Source of the DNA: Burkholderia metallica
GTDB taxonomy: Bacteria > Pseudomonadota > Gammaproteobacteria > Burkholderiales > Burkholderiaceae
Assembly: GCF_902832845.1 (NCBI RefSeq)
Contig: NZ_CADFDB010000012.1
Coordinates: 124,001-188,000 of the forward strand
Length of the DNA stretch: 64,000 nucleotides
Reading direction: 5' to 3'
A program made the position numbers and the translations under genes. Positions 34,496 through 46,573 of the stretch are shown here, piece by piece; the first letter of the stretch is position 1; each line of letters starts with the position of its first letter. Below the pieces are notes generated by a model. That model did not search any database and had not been told where the DNA came from. It was given only the letters and a program-made list of their open reading frames with translations.

Positions 34496-35092
34496 TTATT
34501 GAGCGTGCCGGATGCCGGCCCACGGCGTCGTCAGCGGTGCGTTGAGCGTGAACAGGTCGAGCACGCGCGTGACCGTCTGGTCGACGAGTTCGTCGATCGT
34601 CTTCGGCATCGCGTAGAACGCGGGCAGCGGCGGGAAGACGATGCCGCCCATTTCGGTGACGGCCGTCATGTTGCGCAGATGCGCGAGGTTGAACGGCGTT
34701 TCCCGCACCATCAGCACGAGGCGGCGGCGCTCCTTCAACGTGACGTCGGCCGCGCGCGTGATCAGGTTGTCGGACAGCCCGTGCGCGACGCTCGCGAGCG
34801 TCTTCATCGAGCAGGGCGCGATCACCATCCCGTCGGTGGCGAACGAGCCTGACGCGATCGTCGCGCCGACGTCGCGCACCGAATGCACGACGTCCGCACG
34901 GCTTTCGACATCGGCCTTCGACAGCTTCAGTTCGTGCTGGATATTGAGCCAGCCGGCGTTCGAAATCAGCAGATGCGTTTCGACGCCGCCGGCGGCGCGC
35001 AGCAGGTCGAGCAGCCGCACGCCGTAGATGGCGCCGGTGGCGCCGGTGATCGCAACGATCAGCCGGCGTGGCGGCGCGCTGGGAGAGGCCAT
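34496..35092 (-). CDS. ubiX: UbiX flavin prenyltransferase
   Basis: Protein of 198 residues with the FMN-binding ITGATGAIYGVRLL (about 14-27), the IAPCSMKTLASVAHGLSDNL segment that holds the active-site region and the KERRRLVLMVRETPFN basic motif that binds the prenyl phosphate. UbiX makes the prenylated FMN cofactor used by UbiD decarboxylase in ubiquinone synthesis. It is the last gene of hemA-prfA-prmC-grxD-ubiX, 16 bases after grxD. No ubiD is in the window. Confidence 0.95.
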   Translation of the reverse strand: MASPSAPPRRLIVAITGATGAIYGVRLLDLLRAAGGVETHLLISNAGWLNIQHELKLSKADVESRADVVHSVRDVGATIASGSFATDGMVIAPCSMKTLASVAHGLSDNLITRAADVTLKERRRLVLMVRETPFNLAHLRNMTAVTEMGGIVFPPLPAFYAMPKTIDELVDQTVTRVLDLFTLNAPLTTPWAGIRHAQ

Positions 35093-35108
35093 CGAAAGGG
35101 GGAGCGTA

Positions 35109-35420
35109 TTACGCGGCGGCGAACAGTTGCTGCAGTTCGCCCGACTGGTACATCTCCATCATGATGTCCGAGCCGCCGATGAATTCGCCCTTCACGTACA
35201 GCTGCGGGATGGTCGGCCAGTTCGAGAAAGCCTTGATGCCCTGGCGGATTTCGTCGTCCTCGAGCACGTTGACCGTCTTGAACTGGTCGACGCCGCAGGC
35301 TTTCAGCACCTGGACGGCGCGGCCCGAAAAGCCGCACATCGGGAATTGCGCGTTGCCCTTCATGAAGAGCACGACCTGGTTTTCGTCGACGATTTGCTTG
35401 ATACGTTGTTGGGTGTCCAT
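35109..35420 (-). CDS. grxD: Monothiol glutaredoxin GrxD (CGFS type)
   Basis: Protein of 103 residues with the monothiol active site Cys29-Gly-Phe-Ser32, the [19 protein letters not shown] segment that binds glutathione (TVP-like loop and GGxD), and the [10 protein letters not shown]-terminal part. CGFS glutaredoxins carry and deliver [2Fe-2S] clusters. It lies 67 bases after prmC and 16 before ubiX on the same strand. Confidence 0.97.
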   Translation of the reverse strand: MDTQQRIKQIVDENQVVLFMKGNAQFPMCGFSGRAVQVLKACGVDQFKTVNVLEDDEIRQGIKAFSNWPTIPQLYVKGEFIGGSDIMMEMYQSGELQQLFAAA

Positions 35421-35487
35421 GACTGACCTTGCTTTAGCGGGGCGTTAGATCGAAATGATAGCGGATTTCAACCGGGCGGGCCGGGCA

Positions 35488-36330
35488 TCAGCCCGGCAGG
35501 CGGCCGCCCGTCGTGCGTTCGATCGCGGCCAGATCGGCGAGCGATTCGACCGCGACGAAGCCGTGCGACGCGAGCACGGCGCGCACGGCCTCGGCCTGGT
35601 CGAAGCCGTGCTCGATCCAGAGCGTGCCGCCCGGTTTCAGATAGGTGCCGGCGCCCGCGACGATCGTCCGGATCGCGCTGAGGCCGTCGGCATCGTCGGT
35701 GAGTGCGCCGCGTGGCTCGAAACGCAGGTCGCCCTGTTCGAGGTGCGGATCGTGCTGCGCGATGTACGGCGGGTTGCTGACGATCGTGTCGAACGCGAGT
35801 GCCGGATCGAGCGCCGCGTACCAGTCGCTCTCTAGCCAGTGCAGCGGGCCGCCGGGGCGGCGCGCGTCGAGCAGTTTGCCGGCGTTGCGTTGGGCGACCG
35901 CGAGCGCGGCCGGCGAGCGGTCGAGCGCCCACACGCGGGCATCGGGCCGCTCGGCGGCGATGGAGACGGCGATCGCGCCGCTGCCCGTGCCGAGATCGAG
36001 CACGGCCGGATGCGGCAGCCCGTCGATCGCGTCGAGCGCGGTTTCGACGAGCAGTTCGGTTTCGGGGCGCGGGATCAGTACGTCGGGCGTCACGTCGAAC
36101 GTCCGCCCGAAGAATTCGCGCATCCCGACGAGTTGCGCGACCGGCTCGCCGGCCACGCGGCGCGCCTCGAGCGCGCGGTAGCGTTCGACCGCGGCCGCAT
36201 CGAGCGGCGCGTCGCCACGCGTGATCAGTTGCGTGCGGGTCCAGCCGAGTGCGTGCGCGAGCAAGACGCGCGCATCGATCGCGTCGAGCGAAGACGCGCG
36301 CAGCAGTTCGTCGGCGGTGGTGTCGGGCAT
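35488..36330 (-). CDS. prmC: PrmC, peptide chain release factor N5-glutamine methyltransferase
   Basis: Protein of 280 residues from ATG 36330, which has GAGG upstream; an in-frame ATG at 36348 would overlap prfA by 11 bases. The N-terminal helical domain (1-75) docks the release factor. IPRPETELLVE (86-96), LDLGTGSGAIAVSIA (111-125) and the catalytic SNPPY (185-189) follow. It methylates the Gln of the GGQ motif in release factors, and its substrate PrfA is encoded immediately upstream, 7 bases away. Confidence 0.96.
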   Translation of the reverse strand: MPDTTADELLRASSLDAIDARVLLAHALGWTRTQLITRGDAPLDAAAVERYRALEARRVAGEPVAQLVGMREFFGRTFDVTPDVLIPRPETELLVETALDAIDGLPHPAVLDLGTGSGAIAVSIAAERPDARVWALDRSPAALAVAQRNAGKLLDARRPGGPLHWLESDWYAALDPALAFDTIVSNPPYIAQHDPHLEQGDLRFEPRGALTDDADGLSAIRTIVAGAGTYLKPGGTLWIEHGFDQAEAVRAVLASHGFVAVESLADLAAIERTTGGRLPG

Positions 36331-36337
36331 CGCGGCC

Positions 36338-37420
36338 TCAGTCGGCATCGCCGAGCGACGCGAGCAGCTCGGCCTGATGTTCGCTGACCAGCGCGCGGAT
36401 CAGTTCGTCGAGGTCGCCGTCCATGATCGCCTCGAGCCGGTACAGCGTCAGGTTGATCCGGTGGTCGGTCATCCGGCCCTGCGGAAAGTTGTACGTGCGG
36501 ATCCGTTCCGAGCGGTCGCCGGAGCCGATCAGGCTCTTGCGCGTCGCGGCTTCCTTCGCGTGCTGCTCGTGATACTGCTTGTCCTTGATGCGCGCGGCGA
36601 GCACCTTCAGCGCGCGATCCTTGTTCTTGTGCTGTGAACGATCGTCCTGGCACTCGACGACGATCCCGGTCGGGATGTGCGTCACCCGCACCGCCGAATC
36701 GGTCTTGTTGATGTGCTGGCCGCCCGCGCCGGATGCGCGGAACGTGTCGATCCGCAGGTCGGCCGGATTGATCTCGATCTCGCCGATCTCGTCGGCTTCT
36801 GGCATCACGGCCACCGTGCACGCGGACGTGTGGATGCGCCCCTGCGTTTCGGTGGCGGGAACGCGCTGCACGCGATGGCCGCCCGATTCGAACTTCAGGC
36901 GCGAATACGCGCCCTGGCCCGCGATCCGCACGATCACTTCCTTGTAGCCGCCGAGATCCGACGCGCTCTCCGACATCATTTCGACCTGCCAGCGCTGGCG
37001 TTCCGCGAAGCGCAGGTACATGCGCAGCAGGTCGCCCGCGAACAGCGCCGACTCGTCGCCGCCGGTGCCCGCGCGGATTTCGACGAAGATGTTGCGGTCG
37101 TCGTTCGGATCCTTCGGCAGCAGCATCTTCTGCAGCTCGGTTTCGAGGCGGGCCATGCGCTCGCGCGCGCTGCGGATTTCGTCTTCCGCGAAGTCGCGCA
37201 TCGACGGATCGCCGAGCAGCTCCTGTGCGGCCGTCTCGTCGCTGCGCGACTGGCGCCACAGCGCGTACTGTTCGACCACCGGGCCGAGTTCCGCATGTTC
37301 ACGCGTCAGCTTGCGGTACTGGTCGAGGTCGGCCGTGACGTTTTCGCGGCTCAGCAGGTCGTTCAGTTCGGCCAGCCGTGTGGACAGCTGGTCGAGCTTG
37401 CGTTGCATGCTCGTCTTCAT
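36338..37420 (-). CDS. prfA: Peptide chain release factor 1 (RF1)
   Basis: Protein of 360 residues, full length. The stop-codon-reading motif P-A-T (188-190) is the RF1 PxT form, recognising UAA/UAG, and the peptidyl-hydrolysis GGQ is at 233-235 in [18 protein letters not shown]. The N-terminal helical domain and the C-terminal basic tail are intact. It is the second gene of the hemA operon (85 bases after hemA), an order conserved in many Proteobacteria. Confidence 0.98.
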   Translation of the reverse strand: MKTSMQRKLDQLSTRLAELNDLLSRENVTADLDQYRKLTREHAELGPVVEQYALWRQSRSDETAAQELLGDPSMRDFAEDEIRSARERMARLETELQKMLLPKDPNDDRNIFVEIRAGTGGDESALFAGDLLRMYLRFAERQRWQVEMMSESASDLGGYKEVIVRIAGQGAYSRLKFESGGHRVQRVPATETQGRIHTSACTVAVMPEADEIGEIEINPADLRIDTFRASGAGGQHINKTDSAVRVTHIPTGIVVECQDDRSQHKNKDRALKVLAARIKDKQYHEQHAKEAATRKSLIGSGDRSERIRTYNFPQGRMTDHRINLTLYRLEAIMDGDLDELIRALVSEHQAELLASLGDAD

Positions 37421-37505
37421 GGTGTGGAGCGGCGCTCCCGGGCAAAGGGGTATTCGGAAAGGATAGGCCGGCGCGCGGCCGGCGGCAGGGCGAGATCGGC
37501 CGGCG

Positions 37506-38819
<1,314 letters not shown>

Positions 38820-38830
38820 TTAGCCCCATA

Positions 38831-39592
38831 TTATAGCGTTTCAACGATTTCCTCACCCGACGCATACCGGGCATCGGCGTGGCGGGGCCGGGAATTTGGG
38901 GGCTCGATCGGCACGCGGTCGAGTTGATAGCCGAAGCCGTAGAGCGGCAGGAGCCGGTAGCCGCGCTCCGGAAGCAGTTGCAATTTGCTGCGCAGCCGGG
39001 ACGCGTGGGTGTCGAGCGTGCGCGACTTCATGTCGCGGCGGCGTGCCCACACCGTTTCGAGGATATGGGCGCGCGACACCGGCCGCGACAGGTTCGTGAA
39101 CAGCAACTGCGCGAAACGGAACTCTTTCGGCGTCAGTGAAACGATTGCGTCGCCGAAACGAACGAGGCAGTGCGTGGCGTCGAACGCGTAGTCGCCATAC
39201 ATTTCGCGCGAGCGGGTGGGGGCCCGGCGCACGCCGGCGCGCCGGCTCAGCGCGTTCACGCGTGCGAGCAGCTCGGGCCCGCTCACGGGACGCACGACGC
39301 AATCGTCGGCGCCCGCGTGCAGGCACGATACGATTTCGCTTTCGCGCGGCAACTGCATCACGGTGATGGCCGGCAGCCCGGGCAGCACCGCCTGGGCGCA
39401 CGGAATGATTTCCTCGGCCGACCGGTCGCCCGCCCAGTGCCCGGTGATCAGCATGTCGCAGGTATGGGTGGCGAGCCACTCGAAGAACGCGGTGCTGGAC
39501 GCAAACGCGTGGCACACATGACCGCCCGCAAAGAGCAGGCGGTTCAGGAGCGCGGCGTGCCGCGCGTCCGGATCGATCAGAGCAATTCGCAT
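38831..39592 (-). CDS. Orphan OmpR-like response regulator with degenerate receiver
   Basis: Protein of 253 residues from ATG 39592; the frame is open upstream but without homology. The receiver (1-120) begins with the acidic pair D7/D9, but the phospho-acceptor position (five after D46 in CDMLITG) is Gly51, not Asp. The switch Lys is Arg101 and the usual Thr/Ser is replaced in ITVMQLP. The DNA-binding winged helix (about 135-230) is intact: LTPKEFRFAQLLFTNLSRPVSRAHILETVWARR and the C-terminal GFGYQL hairpin. No histidine kinase gene is adjacent. It probably acts without phosphorylation. Confidence 0.85.
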   Translation of the reverse strand: MRIALIDPDARHAALLNRLLFAGGHVCHAFASSTAFFEWLATHTCDMLITGHWAGDRSAEEIIPCAQAVLPGLPAITVMQLPRESEIVSCLHAGADDCVVRPVSGPELLARVNALSRRAGVRRAPTRSREMYGDYAFDATHCLVRFGDAIVSLTPKEFRFAQLLFTNLSRPVSRAHILETVWARRRDMKSRTLDTHASRLRSKLQLLPERGYRLLPLYGFGYQLDRVPIEPPNSRPRHADARYASGEEIVETL

Positions 39593-39763
39593 GGGAATTT
39601 CTTCAGTACGGCAACCGGTGCGCGCTTGCCATAACGTCGAGTCGGCCCCTACACTCGAAAGTTCGCGGCATCCGGCTGGTTCCGGGTTCGATGAATGAAT
39701 CGATGCTAGCCGCTGGCAACGTTCACGCCTATGGGACGAATCTGAATTTATAGAAGGCGTCGA

Positions 39764-40018
39764 ATGAACTGGTTTGGAATCCTTGTCCTGGGAGCGGCCG
39801 TCGGGCTGTTCGGCCGATGGCTGCATCCGATGCGGCGCACGGGCCGGCCGCCGTGGTGGATCGCGGTGCTCGCCGGCATCGTCGGCGCGGCTGCGGCCCG
39901 CATGGCCGGCAATCTCTCCGGACTGTTTTACGATGGCGAGACGCTCGAATGGCCGGTCTGCACCGGCGTCGCGTTCCTCGTCGTAGCCGTGACGGTGGCG
40001 CTGTCGGCCCGTCGCTGA
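39764..40018 (+). CDS. GlsB/YeaQ/YmgE-like small membrane protein
   Basis: Protein of 84 residues with three hydrophobic segments (about 3-20, 31-50 and 64-80) and the Gly-rich small-residue packing of the transglycosylase-associated (Tgly_assoc) family. GILVLGAAVGLFGRWLHP and IAVLAGIVGAAAARM are typical. Members are stress-induced inner-membrane proteins of unknown mechanism; no enzymatic residues are evident. A ribosome binding site GAAGG lies 8 bases upstream. Confidence 0.75.
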   Translation: MNWFGILVLGAAVGLFGRWLHPMRRTGRPPWWIAVLAGIVGAAAARMAGNLSGLFYDGETLEWPVCTGVAFLVVAVTVALSARR

Positions 40019-40036
40019 ATGCTCTCAGGTGAAATC

Positions 40037-41851
40037 ATGAATGCCCGTCTTCCCGAAGTCTCGCCGGTGCCGGCCCGTCTCGCGCTGCTGCGTGGCGCCA
40101 TGGCCCGCGAGGACCTGGCCGCCTATCTCGTGCCGTCCGCCGATCCCCATCTGTCCGAGTACCTGCCGGAGCGCTGGCAGGCCCGCCGCTGGCTGTCCGG
40201 CTTCACGGGCTCGGTCGGCACGCTGGTCGTGACCGCGGATTTCGCGGGGCTGTGGGTCGACAGCCGCTACTGGGTGCAGGCCGATGCCGAACTGGCCGGC
40301 ACCGGCGTGCAACTGATGAAGATGACGGGCGGGCAGCAGAGCGCCCCGCACGTCGACTGGCTCGCGCAGAACGTGCCGGCGGGCGCGACGGTCGGCGTCG
40401 ACGGCGCGGTGCTCGGCGTCGCGGCCGCGCGCGGGCTGACGGGCGCGCTGACCGCGCGCGGCATCGCGCTGCGCACCGACCTCGACCTGCTCGACGCGAT
40501 CTGGCCCGAGCGGCCGGGGCTGCCCGGCGACGCGGTGTTCGAGCACGCGGCGCCGCAGGCCGACACGACGCGCGCGAGCAAGCTGGCCGACGTGCGCCGC
40601 GCGATGCAGGCGCAGGGCGCGCAGTGGCATTTCGTGTCGACGCTCGACGACCTCGCGTGGCTGTTCAACCTGCGCGGCGCGGACGTCAACTTCAATCCCG
40701 TGTTCGTTGCGCACGCAATGATCGGCGTCGATCGCGCGACGCTGTTCGTCGCCGACGGCAAGGTGTCGCCGGCGCTGGCCGCCTCGCTCGCGAAGGATGG
40801 CGTCGAGGTGCGCGCCTACGACGCCGCGCGCGCGTCGCTCGCGGCGCTGCCCGACGGCGCGACGCTGCTGATCGATCCGCGCCGCGTGACGTTCGGCACG
40901 CTCGAAGCGGTGCCGGCCGGCGTGAAGCTCGTCGAGGCCGTGAATCCGTCGACGTTCGCGAAGTCGCGCAAGACGGCCACTGAGATCGAGCACGTGCGCG
41001 TGACGATGGAGCACGACGGAGCCGCGCTCGCGGAATTCTTCGCGTGGTTCGAGCAGTCGGTGAACCGCGAGACGATCACCGAGCTGACGATCGAGGAAAA
41101 ACTCACGGCCGCGCGTGCGCGGCGCCCCGGCTACGTGTCGGCGAGCTTCGCGACGATCGCCGGGTTCAACGCGAACGGCGCGATGCCGCACTACCACGCG
41201 ACGCGCGAATCGCACGCGACGATCGCCGGCGACGGGCTGCTGCTGATCGATTCGGGCGGCCAGTATGTCACCGGCACGACCGACATCACGCGGGTCGTGC
41301 CGGTCGGCACGGTCAGCGACCTGCAGCGGCGCGACTTCACGATCGTGCTGAAATCGATGATGGCGCTGTCGCGCGCCCGCTTTCCGCGCGGCATCCGCTC
41401 GCCGATGCTCGACGCGATCGCGCGCGCGCCGATGTGGGCGGCCGGGCTCGACTACGGCCACGGCACCGGGCATGGCGTCGGCTACTTCCTGAACGTGCAC
41501 GAAGGCCCGCAGGTCATCTCGCACTACGCGCCGGCCGAGCCGTACACGGCGATGGAAGAGGGGATGATCACGTCGATCGAGCCGGGCGTGTATCGCCCCG
41601 GCCAGTGGGGCATCCGGATCGAGAACCTGGTCGTGAACCGGGCGGCGGGGCAGACGGAATTCGGCGATTTCCTCGCGTTCGAGACGCTGACGCTGTGTCC
41701 GATCGATACGCGCTGCGTGCTGATCGAGATGCTGCACGACGACGAGCGCGCGTGGCTGAACACCTATCACGCGACGGTGCGCGAGCGCGTCGGCCGGCAC
41801 CTGAGCGGCGACGCGAAAGCGTGGCTCGACGCGCGCACGCAGCCGATCTGA
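40037..41851 (+). CDS. Xaa-Pro aminopeptidase, M24B family (aminopeptidase P, three-domain type)
   Basis: Protein of 604 residues from ATG 40037 with AGGTGA upstream. Two creatinase-type N-terminal domains (about 1-150 and 160-310) precede the pita-bread catalytic domain. The metal ligands are in LLIDSGGQYVTGTTDITR (two Asp), GHGTGHGVGYFLNVHEGP (His), ITSIEPGVY (Glu) and GIRIENLVV (Glu), all intact. It removes N-terminal residues before proline in the cytosol. The size, near 600 residues, is the long form also seen in eukaryotic XPNPEP1. Ordinary metabolic gene. Confidence 0.95.
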   Translation: MNARLPEVSPVPARLALLRGAMAREDLAAYLVPSADPHLSEYLPERWQARRWLSGFTGSVGTLVVTADFAGLWVDSRYWVQADAELAGTGVQLMKMTGGQQSAPHVDWLAQNVPAGATVGVDGAVLGVAAARGLTGALTARGIALRTDLDLLDAIWPERPGLPGDAVFEHAAPQADTTRASKLADVRRAMQAQGAQWHFVSTLDDLAWLFNLRGADVNFNPVFVAHAMIGVDRATLFVADGKVSPALAASLAKDGVEVRAYDAARASLAALPDGATLLIDPRRVTFGTLEAVPAGVKLVEAVNPSTFAKSRKTATEIEHVRVTMEHDGAALAEFFAWFEQSVNRETITELTIEEKLTAARARRPGYVSASFATIAGFNANGAMPHYHATRESHATIAGDGLLLIDSGGQYVTGTTDITRVVPVGTVSDLQRRDFTIVLKSMMALSRARFPRGIRSPMLDAIARAPMWAAGLDYGHGTGHGVGYFLNVHEGPQVISHYAPAEPYTAMEEGMITSIEPGVYRPGQWGIRIENLVVNRAAGQTEFGDFLAFETLTLCPIDTRCVLIEMLHDDERAWLNTYHATVRERVGRHLSGDAKAWLDARTQPI

Positions 41852-41906
41852 CGCACCTTGCGATAACGGCCGGCCGACGGCCGAACGACACAACCGAGGG
41901 CAAACC

Positions 41907-42458
41907 ATGGCGGACACCGCAGTGATCGTGGTCGACATGCAGCGCGGGCTGGTGCAGCGGGCGCGGCCTGCTTACCGGCTCGATCATGTCGTGGCGGGCA
42001 TCAACCGGCTGACCGCGGCGGCGCGCGCGGCGAACGCGCCCGTCTGCTTCGTGCAGCACGACGGCGATGCGGACGACGACGTCGTTCCCGGCACGCCGGG
42101 CTGGGAGCTGCATGCGGAGCTGGTGGTCGGGCGCGACGACTGGCGCGTGCGCAAGCAGGTGAGCGACTCGTTTCACGACACACCGCTCGCCGCGCAGCTC
42201 GACGGTCACGGCATTCGTTCGGTGCTGATCTGCGGTTATGCGACTGAGTTCTGCGTCGATTCGGCCGCGCGCCGTGCGGCGCTGCTCGGCTACCGGACGA
42301 CCGTCGTGTCCGATCTGCACACGACGAACGAGCGCACGCACCTGTCGGCGGCGCAGATCGTCGCGCATCACCACTTCATCTGGGAAAACAACTCGCTGTC
42401 GGGCAATGCGGTGACGCCGCGCCCGCTCGCCGACGTGCTCGCGACGGAGTTCGCATGA
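41907..42458 (+). CDS. Isochorismatase-like cysteine hydrolase
   Basis: Protein of 183 residues. The catalytic triad of the family is present: Asp10 (VIVVDMQ), Lys83 (RVRKQV) and Cys116 (GYATEFCVDSAARRA), preceded by the cis-peptide region. Members hydrolyse amides and vinyl ethers (nicotinamidase, ureidoacrylate hydrolase, isochorismatase); substrate cannot be told. Its stop overlaps the next gene (ATGA), so the two hydrolases are translationally coupled and probably work in one pathway. Confidence 0.92.
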   Translation: MADTAVIVVDMQRGLVQRARPAYRLDHVVAGINRLTAAARAANAPVCFVQHDGDADDDVVPGTPGWELHAELVVGRDDWRVRKQVSDSFHDTPLAAQLDGHGIRSVLICGYATEFCVDSAARRAALLGYRTTVVSDLHTTNERTHLSAAQIVAHHHFIWENNSLSGNAVTPRPLADVLATEFA

Positions 42459-43078
42459 CGATCAAGGCCGTGGTGTTCGATTTCGGCGGCGTGCTGATCG
42501 ACTGGAGTCCCGAGTACCTTTACCGGAAACTGATTCCCGACGACGCGCAGCGCCGCTGGTTCCTCACGCACGTGTGCGGGATGGACTGGGTGGTGCGCCA
42601 GGATGGCGGGCAGACGATCGACGAAGGCACGGCCGAACGCGTCGCGATGTTCCCCGAGCACGAGGCGCTGATTCGTGCGTTCTACGCGCGCTGGCACGAG
42701 ATGATCGGCGGCGTGCTCGACGAAGGCGCGGCGCTCGTCGACCGGCTCCACGCGCAGGGGATGCCGTTGTTCGGGCTGACGAACTGGTCCGCGCAGACGT
42801 TTCCGTATGCGTGGGACAACTTCCCGGTGCTGCGGCGTTTCACGGACATCGTCGTGTCGGGCCGGGTGAAACTCGTGAAACCCGATCCGGCGATCTACCA
42901 CGAGATGCACGCGCGGATCGTGCCGCACCTGCCGGGCATCGCGCCGCACGAGCTCGTGTTCATCGACGACAACGCGAAGAACGCCGCGGCCGCGACGGCG
43001 CTCGGCTGGCACGGCATTCATCACACGAGTGCGGCAGCCACAGAGGCGCGGCTGCGCGAACTGGGCGCGCTCGCGTAA
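42455..43078 (+). CDS. HAD-superfamily hydrolase, YihX/haloacid-dehalogenase-like
   Basis: Protein of 207 residues. The nucleophile Asp9 is in VVFDFGGVL; the residue two after it is Gly rather than Asp, so it resembles haloacid dehalogenase and YihX rather than a classical DxD phosphatase. Motif II is LTNWS (Thr/Asn/Ser region), motif III is KLVKPDP with Lys, and motif IV is FIDDN. A C1-type helical cap occupies about 15-90. A sugar phosphatase or dehalogenase function are both possible. A terminator follows at 43106. Confidence 0.9.
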   Translation: MTIKAVVFDFGGVLIDWSPEYLYRKLIPDDAQRRWFLTHVCGMDWVVRQDGGQTIDEGTAERVAMFPEHEALIRAFYARWHEMIGGVLDEGAALVDRLHAQGMPLFGLTNWSAQTFPYAWDNFPVLRRFTDIVVSGRVKLVKPDPAIYHEMHARIVPHLPGIAPHELVFIDDNAKNAAAATALGWHGIHHTSAAATEARLRELGALA

Positions 43079-43105
43079 GCGGCGGGCGGGCAGCCGGCGA
43101 TCGGA

Positions 43106-43136
43106 TAAAAAAAGCGGACCAAGCGGTCCGCTTTTT
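43106..43136. terminator. Bidirectional rho-independent terminator
   Basis: AAAAAGCGGACC, loop AAGC, GGTCCGCTTTTTT. It closes the aminopeptidase-isochorismatase-HAD run on the plus strand and has an A-run that would serve the minus-strand ettA gene. Confidence 0.92.
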
Positions 43137-43214
43137 TGTTGTGCCGCGCCTTGAGCGGGCCGCTCGGCGCCTGGCCCCGCGTTTTCGCGGCGCCGGGCGC
43201 CCGGGCCGTGCCGG

Positions 43215-44882
<1,668 letters not shown>

Positions 44883-45071
44883 TTCGGTGTGAAAGTCAGA
44901 AGTGGTTGAGACTGCCGCGCAGCGCGCGGGCGTGGCGGCGTCGGGTGATTCGGTACGGAGCGTGCCGCGCATCGCGCGGCGGCGTCGCCGCGTGTCGGCG
45001 GCGTGAGCGCGTATTGTACTTCGCCGCCGGTTGCCGCTGGCACCCTGCCGGCCTTTCGACCAGGGGCGTGC

Positions 45072-45380
45072 TCACAGCCACGCGGCGACGCCGCCGTGCC
45101 CCGAGCACGTGCCGCGCCGGTGGCGGCTGAAGCTGTACGTGCCGTCGCGGCAACGCGCGCTCGCGCCTTCGGGCACGCGGCCCGATTTCGAATGCGCAGG
45201 CGCGTGCACGGTTTCGCCGTCGCGGTTGCGATAGGTGTCGTGACGGTCGAGATCGGCTTCGTTGCCGAAGCCGGGCGAGGCGCGGTAGGCATGCGCGGAA
45301 GAGGGCAGCGCGGTGCACGCGACCAGGAGCGCGGCGGACAAGGTCGCGATGCGCGTCGCGCGGCGAAGCAAAGCAGGCAT
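45072..45380 (-). CDS. Secreted DUF3761 protein
   Basis: Protein of 102 residues with a signal peptide (hydrophobic core LSAALLVACTALP, cleavage after AHA at about residue 31). The C-terminal ARCRDGTYSFSRHRRGTCSGHGGV pattern, cut here to its key parts ARCRDGTYS, the Cys pair and the SGHGG end, is the DUF3761 signature, in which two Cys probably form a disulphide. Function is unknown. The DUF3761 region is the last 30 residues; the middle is charged and likely flexible. Confidence 0.85.
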   Translation of the reverse strand: MPALLRRATRIATLSAALLVACTALPSSAHAYRASPGFGNEADLDRHDTYRNRDGETVHAPAHSKSGRVPEGASARCRDGTYSFSRHRRGTCSGHGGVAAWL

Positions 45381-45461
45381 GGTCTCTGTCGGGCTGTTGT
45401 TATTGGTGTCGGCCGCATGTTAGCCGATCGGCCGAGGATCGGCCCGCGCAGGTATGCGGCG

Positions 45462-46379
45462 CTACGCCGCGCCGGACATCGACGCCGCGCCGTCGGCCTG
45501 CGCGGCGTCGAGGATCCAGCGGCGAAAGGCGGCGACCTTCGGCCGTTCCGCGTGATGCGGCGGATAGACGAGGTAGTACGCGAAATCGTCGAGCCACGCG
45601 ACGTCGGCGAGCTGCACGAGCCGGCCGCTGGCCAGTTCGCCGCGCACCATCGCGGCCGGCAGCAGCCCGGCGCCCTGACCGGCGACGATCGCCTGCAGCA
45701 ACAGCCCCGAATCGTCGAACGCGGGCCCGCGCGGCGGCCCGAAATCGTCGATCCGCTGCGCGCCGAACCAGATGTGCCAGCCCTTGCGTTCGGCGTCGTG
45801 CAACTGCGGCCAGCCGACGAGATCGGCTGGCGTCGCAGGCATCCCGAGCCGCGCGACGAGTTCGGGCGATGCGAGCGCGACGATTTCCACCGTCAGCAGG
45901 CGCTCGCTGCACAGCCCGATGTAGCGACCGAGGCCGTGACGGATCGCGACGTCGACACCGTCGCGCGAGAAATCCGCGAGGGCGTGGCTCGTGACGACCT
46001 GCAGGTCGACGTCCGGGCACGCGTCCCGGAACCGGGCCAGGCGAGGGACGAGCCACGCGGACGCGAAGAACGGCGTGACGCTCACCGTCAGTACGCCGCT
46101 GTCGGCGGCGCCCGACACGCGCTGCGACGCATCGGCGATCTGCCTGAAAGCATTGCGCACCGGCGGCAGGTAGTCGCGACCGGCGGCCGTGAGCAGGATG
46201 CCGCGGTTCACGCGCTCGAACAGCTGTACGCCCAGATGCGTCTCGAGCGTGCGGATCATCTGGCTGACCGCGCCGGGCGTGACCGACAGTTCTTCGGCGG
46301 CCGCCTTCACCGACAGGTGGCGGGCGGCCGCTTCGAACGCACGCAGTGCGTTGAGCGGCGGCAGGCGGGAACGATTCAT
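45462..46379 (-). CDS. LysR-family regulator, GcvA-like group
   Basis: Protein of 305 residues. The DNA-binding helix-turn-helix (about 5-65) has LNALRAFEAAARHLSVKAAAEELSVTPGAVSQMIRTLE, the form typical of the GcvA group, followed by a substrate-binding domain (90-290) with SWLVPRL and the DVAIRHGLG segment. It is divergent from an MFS transporter, with a cluster of CGATGCG-type repeats between them (46423-46498), so it probably regulates that transporter and itself. Confidence 0.93.
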   Translation of the reverse strand: MNRSRLPPLNALRAFEAAARHLSVKAAAEELSVTPGAVSQMIRTLETHLGVQLFERVNRGILLTAAGRDYLPPVRNAFRQIADASQRVSGAADSGVLTVSVTPFFASAWLVPRLARFRDACPDVDLQVVTSHALADFSRDGVDVAIRHGLGRYIGLCSERLLTVEIVALASPELVARLGMPATPADLVGWPQLHDAERKGWHIWFGAQRIDDFGPPRGPAFDDSGLLLQAIVAGQGAGLLPAAMVRGELASGRLVQLADVAWLDDFAYYLVYPPHHAERPKVAAFRRWILDAAQADGAASMSGAA

Positions 46380-46422
46380 TCAGTTTTTCTAAATCGAATG
46401 GCCGTGGAAATATCGTTTGAGA

Positions 46423-46498
46423 CGATGCGCCCGCACGCGTACCGTTGACGCATCGGATCGCATGCTTGCGTGGCCGCCTCGCGGCAGCCGATGCGATC
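46423..46498. promoter_or_regulatory. Cluster of inverted repeats between LysR and MFS genes
   Basis: CGATGCG (46423-46429) and CGCATCG (46449-46455) form an inverted pair. CGCATCGG (46449-46456) pairs with CCGATGCG (46488-46495), and GATCGCAT (46456-46463) with ATGCGATC (46491-46498). The same core therefore occurs three times, as expected for multiple LysR-dimer binding sites. Confidence 0.6.
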
Positions 46499-46573
46499 AA
46501 CATAGTTCATCTATATCCATGAGGCAATCCGGACGCCGCCCGGCGGCCGGTGGAACCTGAGAGGAGCATCGTC

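Noticed and set aside
42455-42520. HAD protein as an inactive pseudoenzyme because the second motif Asp is Gly
   Set aside because: Haloacid dehalogenases and YihX-type proteins normally have a non-Asp residue there, so activity is still likely.
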